A stretch of 64,000 nt of DNA, from NCBI RefSeq assembly GCF_905171775.1, contig NC_053496.1, positions 185,355,759-185,419,758 on the forward strand, given 5' to 3'. The notes beneath the pieces are model-generated. The model did not search any database and was not told where the DNA came from. It saw only the letters and a program-made list of their open reading frames with translations. The position numbers and the translations under genes were made by a program. Positions 54,801-64,000 of the stretch are shown piece by piece. The DNA is from Rana temporaria. Lineage: Eukaryota; Chordata; Amphibia; Anura; Ranidae. Position 1 is the stretch's first letter; every line of letters begins with the position of its first letter.

Positions 54801-56339
54801 ACTTGCATATTAGCCTTTAAAATTAGCACTTTAGGTTTCAAACATTTGCGTCCCATAGACTTTAATGGGGTTCTAAAGTAAACGCGAACTTTTGGTCTGT
54901 TCGCAGGTTCTGGTGCGAACCGAACATGGGGTGTTCGACAAATCCCTAGTCCAGAGGAGGGCGGGAGCTGAGTGATATCAGCCAATAATAGATTGATAAT
55001 GGTCACCATCCTGTAATGATACCCATCCTGGGGTTCATCTGGCAGTATTAGGTTGTGTGTCATTCCTAGTTACAGTAGCACAGATATGATAACACAGATT
55101 GAGACTTTCTTAGGTTGGTCCCTCTTCTTCCAGCAGACTTATAGATAAATGTTACCATAAAACTGTATCGGGATGAAAAGTAAAGGAGTAACATAAAGAC
55201 TGAAGCACTTATTTTTACAGGTGAAAATACTGCTTCCACCTCCTCCCAGTGCTGCATATCACCAGAAGCCTAGTCCTATGGTCGCTTGTTCTATGGTAAA
55301 GGGTCTTCAAGTCTGAACTTTGCCCCTCTTGTCTATCAGATATCACATGACCCAGTGCCTAGGCTTGTGGTTGTGTAAAGAGCACGCCCCTCCCAGTCCC
55401 CATTGGTTTCTGCTCCTCTGACAAGGCTGTGTAAATGTAGAAGTGATCTGGGAGGAGGACCAAAGTACCTTTGATGGGGGGAAGAGTCCCAGCTAGTTGG
55501 GACCTCCACAGAGAACATCTCCTCACTCATATCTACCTGATCCAGATGGAATCTTGATGGAAGTGAACTAACCCTCTCATATCTATTGATGATGTTTTTC
55601 TATTTTTCCAGGACACGCCATGGAGAAACCCTCAAAGGATCGTCTCACTTTATCTCCAGGTTGTAAAATGGAAGATGAGGACATCACAGGAGATTGTGGA
55701 GGAGAAAAGACAATGAGCTCCACTATGGATGGAGGACTTCACAGTGTGGATAGACCATGGAATCCCTCCGACTCTGAGCAACCTCGTACTGTGAGGGATG
55801 GTGCCGGGATTCAGTGGGAGAAAAATATTTCATGTCTTTTATATTCCTGCCCCGAGTGTGGGAACTCTTTTTCGCACAAATCAGACCTTGTTTTACATCA
55901 AAGATCTCACCTAGGTGAGAAGCCGTATTCTTGCCTTGAGTGCGGGAAAAGTTTTTCGCTCAAGTCCAATCTCAACGCACATCTCAGGTCTCACACAGGA
56001 GAGAAGCCGTATTCCTGCTCTGATTGCGGGAAACGTTTTGCACACAAGCCCCATCTTAACGCACATCGGAGGTCTCATACGGGGGAGAAACCTTTTTCCT
56101 GTTCTGAGTGCGGAAGATGCTTTGCCGAAAAATCAAGCCTTGTAAAACATCAAAGAACCCACACGGGTGAGAAGCCGTATTCCTGCCCTGAGTGCGGAAG
56201 ATGTTTTGCACAGAAATCACAGCTTGTTAGACATCAGAGATCTCACACAGGTGAGAAGCCGTATTCCTGCCCTGACTGCGGGAAATCTTTTTCGAAAAAG
56301 CCTCTGCTTAGCAAACATCAGCGGACTCACATAGGTTAA
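51863..56339 (+). CDS. KRAB-like C2H2 zinc finger gene, unit 5 (8 coding exons, 6 fingers)
   Basis: Exons: 51863-51958, 52232-52366, 52455-52578, 52695-52792, 52883-53089, 53169-53375, 53531-53666, 55612-56339. Sum 1,731 nt, 576 residues. Here the upstream ATG is in frame and gives M-T-A-P-M-R-M-E-E-D, probably the ancestral start. KRAB-like box complete (DVTVYFSMEEWEYLEGHKDL). Exon 4 is the short form. Exon 5 has lost the VKEE-IKEE pair (it reads A-D-L-K-D-E-D-G), while exon 6 has gained V-V-K-E-E. Intron 7 carries a 1.2 kb hAT insertion. This unit is more diverged than units 1-4 and its protein ends early, but the frame is open throughout. Confidence 0.82.
51950..52195 (+). repeat. 73 bp donor repeat, 4 copies (unit 5)
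   Basis: Copies at 51950, 52023, 52096 and 52169. The third reads ACTGGAGAGG and the fourth ACCGAAGAGG. Confidence 0.9.
53729..54948. mobile_element. hAT-type element, 1.22 kb, in intron 7 of unit 5
   Basis: Begins CAGGGATGAGCTTCGAG and ends GGTGTTCGACAAATCCCTA. Flanked by the 8 bp repeat GTCCAGAG (53721-53728 and 54949-54956); the other units have a single GTCCAGAG here. Contains large inner inverted segments (AAAGTGCTAATTTTAAAG and complement; GGGTCCTGCCCCAGGGGACA and complement) and a nested MITE at 54091. Confidence 0.92.
54091..54650. mobile_element. MITE nested in the unit 5 hAT element
   Basis: Left TTCTAATGCAGCATACACAC, right GTGTGTACGCGGCATTAGAA. Related to the split element at 33636-34958. 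Confidence 0.8.
55612..56339 (+). CDS. Terminal zinc finger exon of unit 5, 6 C2H2 fingers
   Basis: Leader shared with the other units up to the first finger, which starts directly at L-L-Y-S-C-P-E-C. Finger steps: SHKSDLVL, LKSNLNA, AHKPHLNA, AEKSSLVK, AQKSQLVR, SKKPLLSK. These differ from all fingers of units 1-4 more than those differ from one another. The exon ends H-I-G-stop, where the next finger linker is expected. Confidence 0.95.
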
Positions 56340-56660
56340 AAGACACATTCCTGTTCTTAGTGTGAAAAATGCTTTGACAAAAGTCAAGTCTTAAGACGCC
56401 AGGCATGGGAAAAGCTGTGAAGGAAATGTTAACCACGGAAATCAGAGCTTGTTATACATCAAAGATCTCACTGTGGAGAAGCCATATTCCTGCCCTGGGT
56501 GCTGGAAATGTTTTCTGTTCTACCAAACAACATCAGAGAACCCACACAACCCTCGAGGTGTATTAGTGTCCTGAGTGCAGGAAATGTCTTCTATATGGAT
56601 CATATTTTTCCGTACATCAGAGATCTCACACTGGGAAGATGCACACCTTCATATACGCCT
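56340..56660 (+). pseudogene. Decayed zinc fingers after the stop of unit 5
   Basis: Finger-like pieces continue beyond the stop with stops and shifts: CATTCCTGTTCTTAGTGTG (a stop in place of Glu), ATATTCCTGCCCTGGGTGC, TTAGTGTCCTGAGTGCAGG, and CATCAGAGAACCCACAC. At least three to four vestigial fingers can be traced. They show that unit 5 once had a longer array. Confidence 0.85.
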
Positions 56661-56742
56661 CAGAAAACACGTGGCTGAGCGCTCCTCTGATCTTTATCAT
56701 GGAAGAAACACTTTGAAGTCCTCAGTAAACTCTTTTTTTCCT

Positions 56743-56748
56743 AATAAA
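56743..56748 (+). promoter_or_regulatory. Polyadenylation signal AATAAA of unit 5
   Basis: CTAATAAAGTTCTGTCTGG lies about 400 bp after the stop, inside the 3' flank shared by the units. Units 1-4 have CCTAAAG or ACCTAAAG at this site. Confidence 0.65.
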
Positions 56749-57063
56749 GTTCTGTCTGGCTTACTCTGAGAGGAGGAAATATTACTGCTGGTTAAGTCCC
56801 TCTAGCAGTGTAGTCTGATCTCCCTTGCTTTTCAGCAGAAGCTTCATAGGAAGACATAATAGTGAGAAAATGAGGTAGATATTGCTTGTCGATGAAGAGA
56901 CGGGGAGATCAGACTACGTGACAGGACTGACAATTGCAGTGCACCATCACAATCTTCAATCACAAAATATTTTAGTTTTTTGGCTGTCTGATTCGTATAG
57001 TAATCCTAAAAGAAACAAACCCAATAGTATATTAATGTGCTTTTACTAAAGAAGATTGCTGTG

Positions 57064-57310
57064 TTTAACCACTTCAATACCGGGCACTTATACGACTTCC
57101 TGCCCAGGCCAATTTTCAGCTTTCAGCGCTGTTGAAATTTGAATGACAATTGCGCGGTCGTGCTACACTGTACCCAAACAAATTTTTTATCATTTTGTTC
57201 CCACAACTAGAGCTTTCTTTAGGTGGTATTTTATGACCCCTGTGATTTTTATTTTTTGCGCAACAAATAAAAAAAGACTTTTGAAAAAAAAAGTTTTTCT
57301 TTGTTTCTCT
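57064..57310. mobile_element. TTAA-type element, left part only
   Basis: Starts TTAACCACTTCAATACCGGG like 35302 and shares CCACAACTAGAGCTTTCTTT with the 10191 element (CCACAAATAGAGCTTTCTTA). The right end is not found. Confidence 0.65.
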
Positions 57311-57840
57311 TAATTTGTTTTGTAAATAAGTATGTTTTCTTCTTCAATGACAGGCAGTGATGTGGCTGCACTGATAAGGCATTGCTATACATACATAAAA
57401 AATACATACATAAAAACATTCATACACTAGCTAATATTTTCTAGACAATGAGTGTAAGTAATGGTCTGTATACACCAAAAGTCACTTAACGCCTGTTATA
57501 GCTGGTCCACAATTTCCTTATGAAACAGGACTCCCAGCATTAAGTGATCACAGGAAAACTGGTTCATTATCTTGGCACTCTCTCTCTCTGTCGCTCTCTC
57601 TATCACTTAATTTAGCTTTATTGTTATCCTATGGTATAGTCCTCCAGTCAGCTTTTTCTCTGCTGGGCTTTTATCAAAAAAAAAGTTTGTAGCACTTATC
57701 CTGTAGTTTTCTGCAGACAGCCTGTAGTGAGTGCATAGTGATAATGAACAATAAAATGGGATCTGCTAAAACTTTTGTGAATCGGTACTGCTTGGACCTT
57801 GATGAAGGGGACATCCCCCGAAAGCTTGTCCTGAAACATT
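57311..57840. other. Intergenic sequence between units 5 and 6
   Basis: No gene is seen. Contains a short CTCTCTCT tract at 57580-57605 and a structured segment at 57793-57832 discussed under findings. Confidence 0.45.
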
Positions 57841-58594
57841 GGCCCAGATTCACAAAGCACTTACGCCGACGTATAACAAGTTACGCCGACGTAAGTGCAA
57901 ATGTGCGCCATCGTATCTGTGCGCCAGACCCACAAACTAATATGCGCCTAAAAACAGGCTACACCCCGCCGACGTAGCTTGCACACGCCGACGTAGGGTG
58001 GGCGCACATTTAGGCTGGACGCATGGGGCTGCTCCCATTGATTAGCCATTCAAACATGCAAATGAGGAAAATACGGCGATTCACGAACGTGCGTGTGCCC
58101 GGCGCATGCTACGCGAGGTGCGCGTAAGTTGTACGTCCGGCGTAAAGTTATTCCCCATAAAGGAGGTGCAACCCAGCAACAGACATGCACAGGTCTACAC
58201 CAGGGAACACAAGCCGGCGTATTGTGCGTTGGACGTGTGTCTGGCTGGGCGTACGTTATGTTCACTGCGTACGCAGTGATCCGGCGTAGCTTAGGCAGTT
58301 TTGCCGGCGTGGTTGTGAGCATGCGCATGGGGGTGCTGTGCTTGCGTCCACGTCACGGCGCATGCGCAGTTCGTGATAAGTACCTGTCTGGCGCTCGGCC
58401 CATCATTTGCATGGGTTCACGCCCACTTCCACCTACGCCGACGTGCGTCTTCGAAACTCACGCCACGCTGGCGCAGCGTTGGGAGCACTGGCTTGCTGAA
58501 TGCCATGCTTGCCTCTCTGTGCTGCATTGGCGTAGCGTACAGTGTTTGCCCTACGGTGGCGTAATGTGTGCCTTGCTCTCTGTAAATCTGGACC
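57841..58594. mobile_element. GGCCCAGATTC-family element, 754 bp
   Basis: Left GGCCCAGATTCACAAAG, right CTCTGTAAATCTGGACC. Flanked by ATT on both sides, consistent with a 3 bp duplication. Rich in ACGCCGACG and GGCGTA steps. The 191-residue frame over it is not considered coding. Confidence 0.78.
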
Positions 58595-58644
58595 ATTGTA
58601 TGTTAGTGCAAATAAAAAAAAGTATCACAAACAGTACTCAATTG

Positions 58645-58824
58645 CCTCTGAGCTCCAAAAGGTGGTGATCGTACTTCTACCCAGACAGGAAGTCTCTATG
58701 GAAGACAGGAAATTATGTCAGGTACAGACAGGAAGTGATGTCAGGTGTAAATAGGAAGTTCCAGGTGAGAGGTGAGTTGGTTGGAAGTTGAGCGAAGACA
58801 TTGCTGGAACTGGCAGCAGAGGAG
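58645..58824 (+). promoter_or_regulatory. Candidate 5' exon and promoter-proximal block of unit 6
   Basis: Four to five GGAAGT/GGAAAT motifs and the run AGGAAGTGATGTCA (about 58730-58744), ending GCAGAGGAG before GTAATAAG. Confidence 0.47.
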
Positions 58825-59199
58825 GTAATAAGATCTTATTTTCTATTTACACCCAGTAACCCCCGTCATGTCCGTCCTCTTCCTCCATAGTCACTGTGAC
58901 GTCTTTTATCTCCAGCAGATGAGGATACACACATATATAGTGTGGAAACCTAGATTAACCCCTTCAGAGTCAGAACATTTCCCCACTTACGGGGCCGGAA
59001 CATTTCCTTCATTTTGGAGATGTGTCGCCTTTTCCACGAATCACCTTCCGACCATAGCAGTCTCTAAGTAATGAGATTCATATTTGGGTTGTACATAAAT
59101 CTGACCCCAATTTCCGGGACTCAAATTTTGGCAGAAATTTTGGTTGATTCCTTTTGGTGCTCGCCCATAATGCCTCGCACAGCCTTTGATTATGGTCAG

Positions 59200-60575
59200 C
59201 AGCTTAAAAGCAGCCAATAATGGGAAGGAGGTTGAGTTCCCCCACCCTTGACTATAAGAGGGGTCTGAGATCAGCCAATAATAGGAGAAGATGTGGGTAA
59301 CCCTGCCCCTCACTATTAGAGGGGGCCGGAGATCAGCCAATAATGGGGGAGGAGGTGGATAACCCAAACTCTCACATTTGGAGGGGGTCGGAGATCAGCC
59401 AATAATGGGGGAGGAGGTGGATAACCCCAACTCTCACTTTTAGAGGGGGTCGGGGAGGAGGTGGATAACCCCAACTCTCACTTTTTGAAGGGGTCGGAGA
59501 TCAGCCAATAATGGGGGAGGTGGTGGATAACCCCAACTCTCACATTTAGAGGGGGTCGGAGATCAGCCAATAATGGGGGGGGGAGGTGGATAACCCCAAC
59601 TCTCACTATTAGAGGGGGTTCGAGGATCAGCCAATAATGGGGGGGATGGTGGATAACCCTGATTCTCACTATTAGAGGGGGTCTGAGATCAGCCAATAAT
59701 GGGGGGAGGTGGATAATCCTGACTCTCACTATTAGAGGGGGTCGGAGATCAGCCAATTATGGTGGGTGGGTATTGATAACTCAGACTCTTACTATTAGAG
59801 GGGGTCAGAGATAAGCCAATAATGGGGGGGGGGGTGGATAACCCCGACTCTCACTATTAGAGGGGGTCAGAGATCAGCCAATAATAGAGGAGGAGGTGGA
59901 TAACCCCGATTCTCACTATTAGAGGGGGTCGGAGATCAGCCAATAATGGACGAGGAGGTGGATAACCCTGACTCTCACTATTGGAGGGGGTCGAGGATCA
60001 GCCAATAATGGGGGGGGGGTGGATAACCCTGACTCTCACTATTAGAGGGGGTCTGAGATCAGCCAATAATGGGGGGGAGGTGGATAATCCTGACTCTCAC
60101 TATTAGAGGGGGTCGGAGATCAGCCAATTATGGTGGGTGGGTATTGATAACCCAGACTCTCACTATTAGAGGGGGTCGGAGATCAGCCAATTATGGTGGG
60201 TGGGTATTGATAACCCAGACTCTTACTATTAGAGGGGGTCAGAGATAAGCCAATAATAGGGGGGGGGGATGGATAACCCTGACTCTCACTATTAGAGGGG
60301 GTCTGAGATCAGCCAATAATGGAGGAGGAGGTGGAGAACCCCGACTCTCACTATTAGAGGGGGTCGGAGATCAGCCAATAATGGACGAGGAGGTGGATAA
60401 CCCTGACTCTCACTATTAGAGGGGGTCGGAGCTTAGCCAATAATAGGGGGGGGGGATGGATAACCCCGACTCTCACTATTAGAGGGGGTCTGAGATCAGC
60501 CAATAATGGAGGAGGAGGTGGAGAACCCCGACTCTCACTATTAGAGGGGGTCGGAGATCAGCCAATAATAGGAGA
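59200..60575. repeat. ~60 bp minisatellite with a CCAAT motif in each copy
   Basis: About 22 copies of a ~60 bp monomer, core GAGATCAGCCAATAATGGGG then GTGGATAACCCC then CTCTCACTATTAGAGGGGG. It lies between the candidate 5' exon and coding exon 1 of unit 6. Length varies mainly through the G run. Confidence 0.93.
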
Positions 60576-60889
60576 GGAGCTCGCCGAACTGCCCGCGATG
60601 TCACTCTCCTGACAGTACATATATCCATATGTTTAGGGCCTGCCCCAAACTCTAAGACTATTGGTCCGCCATTTTTGAATTTGAAGTTATTCCAAATTTA
60701 GGGTACGCAATATTTACCAAAGGTTCTCCCAAAACCCAAATCCCGGAGATCCACATTCAACCCAGGGTTGAGGTCTACCTGAATCTCATCCCTATAAGTC
60801 ATCTCCACTGATCTGTGCCTATGAATGAGCTTTCCCTGTCCACTTACTATCACCAGATCTAACACACTGACACTATGGATGATCTCAGA

Positions 60890-61078
60890 CCCCCTCGTAT
60901 AATGAGGGGTGAGGTTATCCATCTCCCCCACCCATTATTGACTGATCTTAGACCCCCTCTAAATGTGAGAGTTGGGGTTATCCACCTCCTCCCCCATTAT
61001 TGGCTGATCTCTGGCCCCCTCGTATAATGAGGGGTGAGGTTATCAACCTTCTCCATCCATTATTGACTGATCTCAGAA
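60890..61078. repeat. Inverted copies of the ~60 bp monomer
   Basis: CCCATTATTGACTGATC and CCATTATTGGCTGATC occur three times with GACCCCCTC spacers, the reverse orientation of the array at 59200-60575. Positions 60576-60889 between them hold no recognised feature. Confidence 0.8.
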
Positions 61079-61315
61079 CGCCTCATATTGTCTGCAGATA
61101 GAAAATTAACCAAAAATACTTCAGAGACAAAAAACAAACAATGTCATTTCTGATCAGGGAGGTAGGGCAAAATATAACCGGTTTGCTGGGGGGCAAGAAA
61201 CACAAAGTTACCGACTTGACTGTTAACCTCTTATATCCCCATCCTAATATTGTCCAACCAATACCGTCCAGATAATTCTCCTCTATTCGTCTACAGATAA
61301 ACCAGCATAGATCAC

Positions 61316-64000
61316 ATGACCACATCAATGAGGATGGAGGAGGACCAGAGTCACATGACTGAGAATATACTAAACCTCACCCTGGAGATCATCTACCTGC
61401 TGACCGGAGAGGTGAGGAGGATTCTGGGAGGTCCCATGACATCACTCTTATCTCTATTAATAATACACAGACCTGACCGGAGAGGTGAGGAGGATTCTGG
61501 GAGATCACATGACATCACTCTTATCTCTAGTAATAAAACACAGACCTGACCAGAGAGGTGAGGAGGATTCTGGGAGATCACATGACATCACTCTTATCTC
61601 TATTAATAAAACACAGACCTGACCGGAGAGGTGGGGAGGATTCTGGGATTCTAACATGATATTCCTTTTGGTTCTCCAATACAGATATTTCCTCTTGTGA
61701 AGTCAGGTGATCATATGACCATCACAGTGCCTCCATGTGACTCCCTAAAACCTGAGAGACACAACATGGAGAAGATTCTAGAAGTCACCAAGAAGATGAT
61801 GGAGCTGCTGGAAGGAGAGGTGAGCGGTGCCGGTAATTCTGGGACATTATCCATGGAGGAGTGGGAGTATTTAGAAGGACAGAAGGATCTCTACAAGGAC
61901 GTCATGATGGAGAATCAGCCGCCCCTCACATCACCGGGTAAGAGGAGACTTTATTTTAAAGGAGAGAGCAGTACGGAGGCTCCACCTAGATCCCCCATCA
62001 TCTGATAAACACATAGAAACAATGTATTCAGTCAGTGTGTGTGTTTCCTACAGATGGATCCAGTAATGGGAACCCCCCGGAGAGATGTCCCCGTCCTCTG
62101 TATTCCCGGGATTCCACACAGGAAGGTCACACCATCCCCCACCATCATCAGGTAGATGAGGAACAATCACTGATAGTATCATTAGGATCTGTACATTATC
62201 TGCATTGTTACCATTGATGTCATTTTTATTCTATATTCAGAGTGGAAACCTGAGAGATTCTGAAGTTGATCTCAAAGAAAAGATAAAAGAGGAGGATGAT
62301 GAGGATGGGGTGATGGAGGAGTTTCTAAAAGGACACAAAGATCTGTACCAGGACACCATGGTGGAGACCTCCAGCTACAGAAACCCACTAGAGAGCTCTC
62401 CCCCTCCTCTGTATTCCCGGGATTCCACACAGGAAGGTCACACCATCCCCCACCATCATCAGGTAGGTGGAGTTGAGGGTCGGGAACATAAAGTGATTGA
62501 ACACTCTGACATGTGGAGATGATGTGTGGACTCTACAAGATGATATTTTCTATGTGATCTCACATCATAAATACTTCTATGTTACAGATGTTATTTTCTG
62601 CTATTCTGTTGGTTTAGGGTGAATATCTGATGAACATGAAAGTTGAGTGTGAAGTAAAAGAGACGTATGTGAGGGATATTCAGCAATATACGGAGGAGGC
62701 TGGAATGACGAGGACATTCATAGAGGAGGACACTCCTACAGAGATCAGCACAGGTGACCCATAATATATTCTTCTCTTATCTCTCCTATGTTACTGCACA
62801 CTAATTGGTCCAGAGTAGGGCGGGAGCTGAGTGATATCAGCCAATGATAGGTTGATAATGGTCCCCTCTCTGTACTGATACCCGTCCTGGGGTTCAGCTG
62901 GCAGTATTAGGTTGTGTGTCACTCCTAGTTACAGTAGCACAGATATGATAACACAGCGCCTAGACCTATGGTCACTTGTTCTATGGTAAAGGGTCTACAA
63001 GTCAGGACTTGGACCCTCTTGTCTATCAGAGATCACATGACCCAGTGCCTAGGCTTGTGGCTGTGTAAAGAGCACGCCCCTCCCAGTCCCCATTGGTTCC
63101 TGCTCTTCTGACAAGGCTGTGTAAATGTAGAAGTGATCTGGGAGGAGGACCAAAGGTTCTTTGATGGGGGGAAGAGTCCCAGCTGGTTGGAACCTCCACA
63201 GAGAACATCTCCTCACTCATATCTACCTGATCCAGATGGAATCTTGATGGAAGTGAACTAACCCTCTCAGATCCATTGATGATGTTTTTCTATTTTTCCA
63301 GGACCCGCCATGGAGAAACCCTCAAAGGATCGTCTCACTTTATCTCCAGCTTGTAAAATGGAAGATGAGGACATCACAGGAGATTGTGGAGGAGAAAAGA
63401 CAATGAGCTCCACTATGGATGGAGGACTTCACAGTGTGGATAGACCATGGAATCCCTCCGACTCTGAGCAACCTCGTACTGTGAGGGGTGGTGCCAGGAA
63501 CCAGGGGGAGGAGACATTTCCCTGTCCTGAATGTGGGGAAAGTTTTAGTTCTGAATTGGATCTTTCTGTACATCAAAGATCTCACACAAGTAAGGAGATT
63601 CATTCCTGTTCTGAGTGCGGGAAATATTTTTTTCGTAAATCAGAACTGGTCACACATTACAAATCTCACACAGGTGAGAAGCCGTATTCTTGTCCTGAGT
63701 GCGGGAAATGTTTTTCACGGAAGTACTATCTTAAATCACATCAGAGGTCTCACACAGGTGAGACGCCGCATTCCTGTTCTGCGTGTGGAAAATGTTTTAT
63801 GCAAAAGTCAGGCCTTGTAAAACATCAAAGAACTCACACGGGTGAGAAGGCGTATTCCTGCCCTGAGTGCGGGAAATGTTTTTCACAGAGTTCCCACCTT
63901 TATACACATCAGAAGTCTCACACGGGTGAGAAACTTCATTCCTGTTCTGAATGCGGCAAATGTTTCCCCCATAAATCACAACTAGTCAGACATCACAGAA
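61316..64000 (+). CDS. KRAB-like C2H2 zinc finger gene, unit 6 (runs off the window)
   Basis: Exons: 61316-61411, 61685-61937 (fused exon 2/3), 62054-62151, 62241-62462, 62618-62753, 63302 to the window end. The start M-T-T-S-M-R-M-E-E-D is in frame as in unit 5. A deletion removed the intron 2 acceptor and the first 13 residues of the KRAB exon. The remaining 33 intron bases stay open and join the exons in frame as E-V-S-G-A-G-N-S-G-T-L-S-M-E-E-W. The box therefore lacks C-Q-D-V-T-V-Y-F. Exon 5 is a hybrid with exon 6 as in unit 2. Open to the last base, so it is a plausible gene with an altered KRAB-like region. Confidence 0.78.
61403..61648 (+). repeat. 73 bp donor repeat, 4 copies (unit 6)
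   Basis: Copies at 61403, 61476, 61549 and 61622, with variants ACCAGAGAGG at 61549 and GTGGGGAGG after 61622. Confidence 0.9.
63302..64000 (+). CDS. Terminal zinc finger exon of unit 6, partial (at least 5 fingers)
   Basis: Leader reads G-P-A-M-E-K (Pro in place of His in the other units). Finger steps: SSELDLSV, FRKSELVT, RKYYLKS, MQKSGLVK, QSSHLYT, then a sixth finger PHKSQLVR cut by the window edge. The linker after finger 1 is T-S-K-E-I and one linker is T-G-E-T-P. All ligands seen are intact. Confidence 0.94.

Noticed and set aside
54458..55063. 201-residue minus-strand ORF and the 134-residue + ORF over it
   Set aside because: Formed by the inverted arms of the hAT element and its nested MITE; no domain.
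58093..58668. 191-residue ORF before unit 6
   Set aside because: It lies almost wholly inside an inverted-repeat transposon and has no recognisable domain.

Overview
The window is vertebrate nuclear DNA, almost certainly from an anuran amphibian and probably a ranid-type frog. The proteins resemble the Xenopus oocyte and gastrula KRAB-like (finger-associated-box) C2H2 zinc finger family. The repeat content also fits a frog: a DIRS tyrosine-recombinase retrotransposon, many short inverted-repeat DNA transposons and endogenous retrovirus pieces. Species assignment is inference; the gene family is read directly.

Six head-to-tail copies of one zinc finger gene lie on the + strand. Unit 1 spans <1 to ~9.4 kb, unit 2 ~9.6-17.4 kb, unit 3 ~17.4-25.0 kb, unit 4 ~25.0-50.0 kb, unit 5 ~50.0-57.1 kb and unit 6 ~58.6 kb to beyond the end. 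A complete unit has a 5' exon outside the coding part, an exon encoding M-E-E/D...LLTGE, an exon encoding (R)FPLVKSGDH...LLTGE, a KRAB-like exon, three or four acidic exons ending HHHQ or similar, and one large exon holding all zinc fingers. All coding splice junctions can be read and keep frame. Finger counts are 14, 10, 12, 22, 6 and at least 5 plus a partial sixth.

Units differ by events that can be dated against each other. Unit 2 lost its first two coding exons. Unit 4 has a duplicated KRAB segment and an intron swollen by a 12.9 kb insertion. Unit 5 ends early and has decayed fingers after its stop. Unit 6 has fused its second and third coding exons. Units 2 and 6 carry a hybrid exon 5/6. 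Units 1-4 share a hAT-type insertion in intron 7 and downstream minisatellites that units 5 and 6 lack, so units 1-4 form a younger expansion.

Between and inside the genes are four almost G-free CCACCTCCA-type minisatellites, a 30 bp minisatellite after unit 2, a ~60 bp CCAAT-containing minisatellite ahead of unit 6, a 73 bp tandem repeat that multiplies the exon 1 splice donor, a U2 snRNA-derived repeat after unit 4, and a nested transposon complex. In that complex (25.43-38.31 kb) a degenerate DIRS element on the - strand, bounded by inverted terminal repeats, contains an endogenous retrovirus LTR with a gag remnant and at least six inverted-repeat elements.

The genes most likely act as sequence-specific nuclear DNA-binding repressors. 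The acidic exons carry tandem SUMO-consensus motifs next to acidic runs. The long ORFs in the minisatellites are not genes.
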